Assembly: GCA_033763735.1 (NCBI GenBank)
Contig: JANRJY010000094.1
Coordinates: 1-14,704, forward strand
Direction: 5' to 3'
Source: JANRJY01 sp033763735
GTDB taxonomy: Bacteria > Bacteroidota > Bacteroidia > Cytophagales > UBA9547
DNA: 14,704 bases
In this document: one piece after another, positions 12,619 through 14,704 of the stretch
Numbering within the stretch: the stretch's first letter is position 1
How the letters are laid out: every line of letters starts with the position of its first letter
Position numbers and translations under genes: made by a program
The notes under the pieces: generated by a model
Database searches by the model: none
Told to the model about the DNA's origin: nothing
Seen by the model: only the letters and a program-made list of their open reading frames with translations

Positions 12619-14595
12619 ATGTCTTTCAAAATCAGTGCAATTATTTTTTTAGTTTCTTTTTCCATTTTTGCTCAATCTAACGACAAAATGATTGAAAAGG
12701 CTGATGACTACCGAGTTAAAGGCAATTATCGGGTGGCTCGAGGAATATATGAAGAAGTGCTAAAATTTGAACCTGATAATTACAAGGCAAATTTTGGATT
12801 GGGTGTGTGCCTACTCAACACATCTGACAAAAACAAGGCACATATCTATTTAATTAAAGCAAAAGAAAAAAGCAATAAACTGCCCGAAATCGACTTTTTG
12901 ATAGCACTTTCATGGCAATATGCACATCGTTTCAAGGAAGCGTCTGAAGCTTATATGTCGCTTTTATCAAAAGTAAACGAAAAGAAAGAAAAAGATAAAT
13001 ACGACTACTATGCCCGAAAAATCAATGAATGTAAAGTAGGAATGGAATTAATTGCTACTCCCGTTTCTGCAACCATTACCAACATAGGCCCGGTAATTAA
13101 TACTAAGTACAGAGAATACTCACCCGCATTAACCAGGGATGAGAAAAAAATGGTTTTTACCTCCCGCAGACCAGGTTCATCCAATAACGTAACAGATGAA
13201 TCAGGCGATTATATGGAAGATATTTACATTTCAGAGCATGAAAATGGCAAATGGCAAGAACCTCGCAACTTAGGAAAAATGGCAAATACGGATGGTCACG
13301 ATGCAAGTATAGCATTTTCACCGGATGGAAATATGGTTTTTATTTATAGAGATGATAACGGGGGCGACATTTATTATTCCGATTATATTAATCAGGAATG
13401 GTCTGAAGCTAAGCCATTTATGAAAAGATTAAATACCAAATACAACGAATCATCGATATGCATGGCTGCCGATGGTAAAACTATTTATTTCAGTTCCGAC
13501 CGACCCGGAGGATATGGAGGTAGAGATTTGTATGTAATCATGCAAGATCCTCAGGGCAAATGGTACGACCCAATCAATATGGGACCAAAAATTAACACTC
13601 CTTATGATGATGATGCACCCTTTATTCATACAGATGGCAAAACGTTGTATTTCAGCTCAAAGGGACATAAAACGATGGGTGGTTTCGATATTTTCAAATC
13701 AGAATTTCATAATGACCAATGGTCGGAACCCGAAAACCTGGGTTATCCAATTAATAGTGCCGATGACGATATATTTTTTATGATTTCTGCAGATAATAAA
13801 AGAGGCTATTATTCATCGTTTAAAGAAGGTGGCTATGGCGAAAGCGATATTTATGTAATCAGCATGCCTCAAAAAGAACCCATGAAAACTTTTGAAACTA
13901 AGGTTCCAAATTATTTTAACATCACGGTACCAGGTTTGACGCAACTTCAATTACTTCCCCCACCTTTAATTACCCCTTTTACACTTTTTTCAGGAAAAAT
14001 ATATGACGATGAATACAAATTACCCATTCAGGCCAATATAATGGTAATTGACAATACTACAGGCGTATTGATTGCTCAATCGCAAACAGAGTCATCGGGC
14101 AGTTTATACATCCCTTTATTATCAGGAGTAAACTATGGCATTCGAATAGAAAAAGATGGATATTTATTCTTCTCGGAAAATATTGACATACCTTTTTCGT
14201 TCGACTATCAATTATATCTTAAAGACATATGGCTTCAAAAAATAAAAATAGGTTCAAAAACAGTGTTAAGGAATTTGTTTTTCGAAACCAATTTGGCAGT
14301 ATTAAAACCCGAATCGGAAACCGAATTGGGTAAACTTTATGACTTACTCACCGAAAATCCGAACATGAAAGTGGAAATAAGTGGACATACCGATGATGTA
14401 GGCACGGATGATTATAATAAAAAGTTATCTTTGGCACGAGCAAAAAGCGTAGCTGACTACTTGATTAAAAAAGGTATAAATATAAACAGGCTAAAATATA
14501 AAGGTTATGGCAAGGAAAAATCGGTTGCCGATAACAGTACAGAGGCCGGAAGAAAACTAAACAGAAGAACAGAATTTGAAATTATCGGGAATTAG
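12619..14595 (+). CDS. PorE-like OmpA-family outer-membrane protein (TPR, PD40 propeller, CRD, OmpA)
   Basis: A 658-residue exported protein. The chosen ATG is three codons inside a frame opened by TTG and gives a clean signal peptide ending in IFAQ (about 1-19). TPR-like helices follow at about 25-140, with GNYRVARGIYEEVLKFEPDN as the clearest repeat. Five PD40/WD40-like blades lie at about 165-415, each with a (D/N)G-K-x-(I/L/V)-(Y/V)-F-(S/T)-S type core and G-x-D-I/L-Y end. A carboxypeptidase-regulatory-like domain (about 455-535) precedes a peptidoglycan-binding OmpA domain (about 548-658) with GHTDDVG and LSLARAKSVADYL. This order equals that of PorE, the peptidoglycan-anchored component of the type IX secretion system in Porphyromonas, and of many paralogues next to porP/sprF-type genes. 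No porP-like gene is visible here, so the role in secretion is inferred only. Confidence 0.9.
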   Translation: MSFKISAIIFLVSFSIFAQSNDKMIEKADDYRVKGNYRVARGIYEEVLKFEPDNYKANFGLGVCLLNTSDKNKAHIYLIKAKEKSNKLPEIDFLIALSWQYAHRFKEASEAYMSLLSKVNEKKEKDKYDYYARKINECKVGMELIATPVSATITNIGPVINTKYREYSPALTRDEKKMVFTSRRPGSSNNVTDESGDYMEDIYISEHENGKWQEPRNLGKMANTDGHDASIAFSPDGNMVFIYRDDNGGDIYYSDYINQEWSEAKPFMKRLNTKYNESSICMAADGKTIYFSSDRPGGYGGRDLYVIMQDPQGKWYDPINMGPKINTPYDDDAPFIHTDGKTLYFSSKGHKTMGGFDIFKSEFHNDQWSEPENLGYPINSADDDIFFMISADNKRGYYSSFKEGGYGESDIYVISMPQKEPMKTFETKVPNYFNITVPGLTQLQLLPPPLITPFTLFSGKIYDDEYKLPIQANIMVIDNTTGVLIAQSQTESSGSLYIPLLSGVNYGIRIEKDGYLFFSENIDIPFSFDYQLYLKDIWLQKIKIGSKTVLRNLFFETNLAVLKPESETELGKLYDLLTENPNMKVEISGHTDDVGTDDYNKKLSLARAKSVADYLIKKGININRLKYKGYGKEKSVADNSTEAGRKLNRRTEFEIIGN

Positions 14596-14624
14596 AATTT
14601 ATTTTACCGTCTGAAAACAAAACA

Positions 14625-14704
14625 ATGAGCAACCAGAAAAAAAACATTCAATACAAATCACAACCTACTCAAGTCAAGAAACCACTTGCAACAGCTAAAA
14701 CACC
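14625..14704 (+). CDS. start of a further gene, cut by the window end
   Basis: An ATG 29 bases after the OmpA-family stop opens a frame that stays open for 26 codons to the window edge. The visible residues (MSNQKKNIQYKSQPTQ onward) are rich in Lys, Gln, Ser and Thr, with no signal peptide and no recognisable domain, like a disordered cytoplasmic N-terminus. Short spacing and shared strand suggest co-transcription with the OmpA-family gene. The reading is tentative because an open frame of this length is not strong evidence alone. Confidence 0.45.
   Translation, partial: MSNQKKNIQYKSQPTQVKKPLATAKT

Noticed and set aside
1..14704. Insertion sequences, prophage genes, CRISPR arrays, toxin-antitoxin pairs
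   Set aside because: No transposase, integrase, phage structural protein, regularly spaced repeats or recognised toxin or antitoxin was seen. The small membrane protein pairs lack the features of known type I toxins, such as an overlapping antisense RNA promoter.

Overview
This is AT-rich chromosomal DNA from a member of the Bacteroidota. The evidence is the Bacteroidota-type promoter sequences (TTG, about 20 bases, then TAnnTTTG), the near absence of Shine-Dalgarno sequences, an outer-membrane OmpA protein combining TPR, PD40 propeller, carboxypeptidase-regulatory-like and OmpA domains, a TlpA-like lipoprotein, and RsmG and DOPA-dioxygenase-like proteins of the kind usual in that phylum. No phage, transposase, CRISPR, tRNA or rRNA was seen.

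Layout. Positions 1-950 (+) hold rsmG and then a pair of very small membrane proteins (66 aa with two membrane segments, 30 aa with one). Positions 1257-1904 (+) encode an unrecognised exported membrane protein. Positions 1950-9013 (-) form one catabolic gene block, read in the order CoA-acylating methylmalonate-semialdehyde dehydrogenase family (mmsA/iolA type), zinc alcohol/polyol dehydrogenase, NAD(P) aldehyde dehydrogenase, a 23S-intervening-sequence-type four-helix protein, class II aldolase, GntR/HutC regulator, and deoC. A textbook promoter with an overlapping 10-bp perfect palindrome lies just ahead of mmsA and is a good candidate for the GntR operator. Most gaps inside the block carry the same AT-only repeat built from TTAATAA-like units. 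Positions 9305-10828 (-) hold a second copy of the small membrane protein pair (61 and 37 aa) followed by a thiol-disulfide lipoprotein; two related intergenic repeats in direct orientation lie on either side of this block. Positions 11201-12094 (-) encode a DOPA-type extradiol dioxygenase. Positions 12619-14595 (+) encode a PorE-like OmpA protein, followed by the first 26 codons of another gene that runs off the window.

How they fit together. The catabolic block encodes two lyases that release small aldehydes (deoC and the class II aldolase), two aldehyde dehydrogenases of different type (one acid-forming, one CoA-acylating) and a polyol/alcohol dehydrogenase under a sugar-type repressor. 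This looks like a pathway that oxidises a polyol or sugar, cleaves it, and sends the aldehydes to acids or acyl-CoA. The substrate cannot be read from the window: no kinase or transporter is present.

The least explained signal is the two-gene small membrane protein cassette. It occurs twice, on opposite strands, with the same gene order, 1-2 base gene spacing, shared sequence in both proteins, and a TAnnTTTG promoter element only 4-5 bases before the first start codon.
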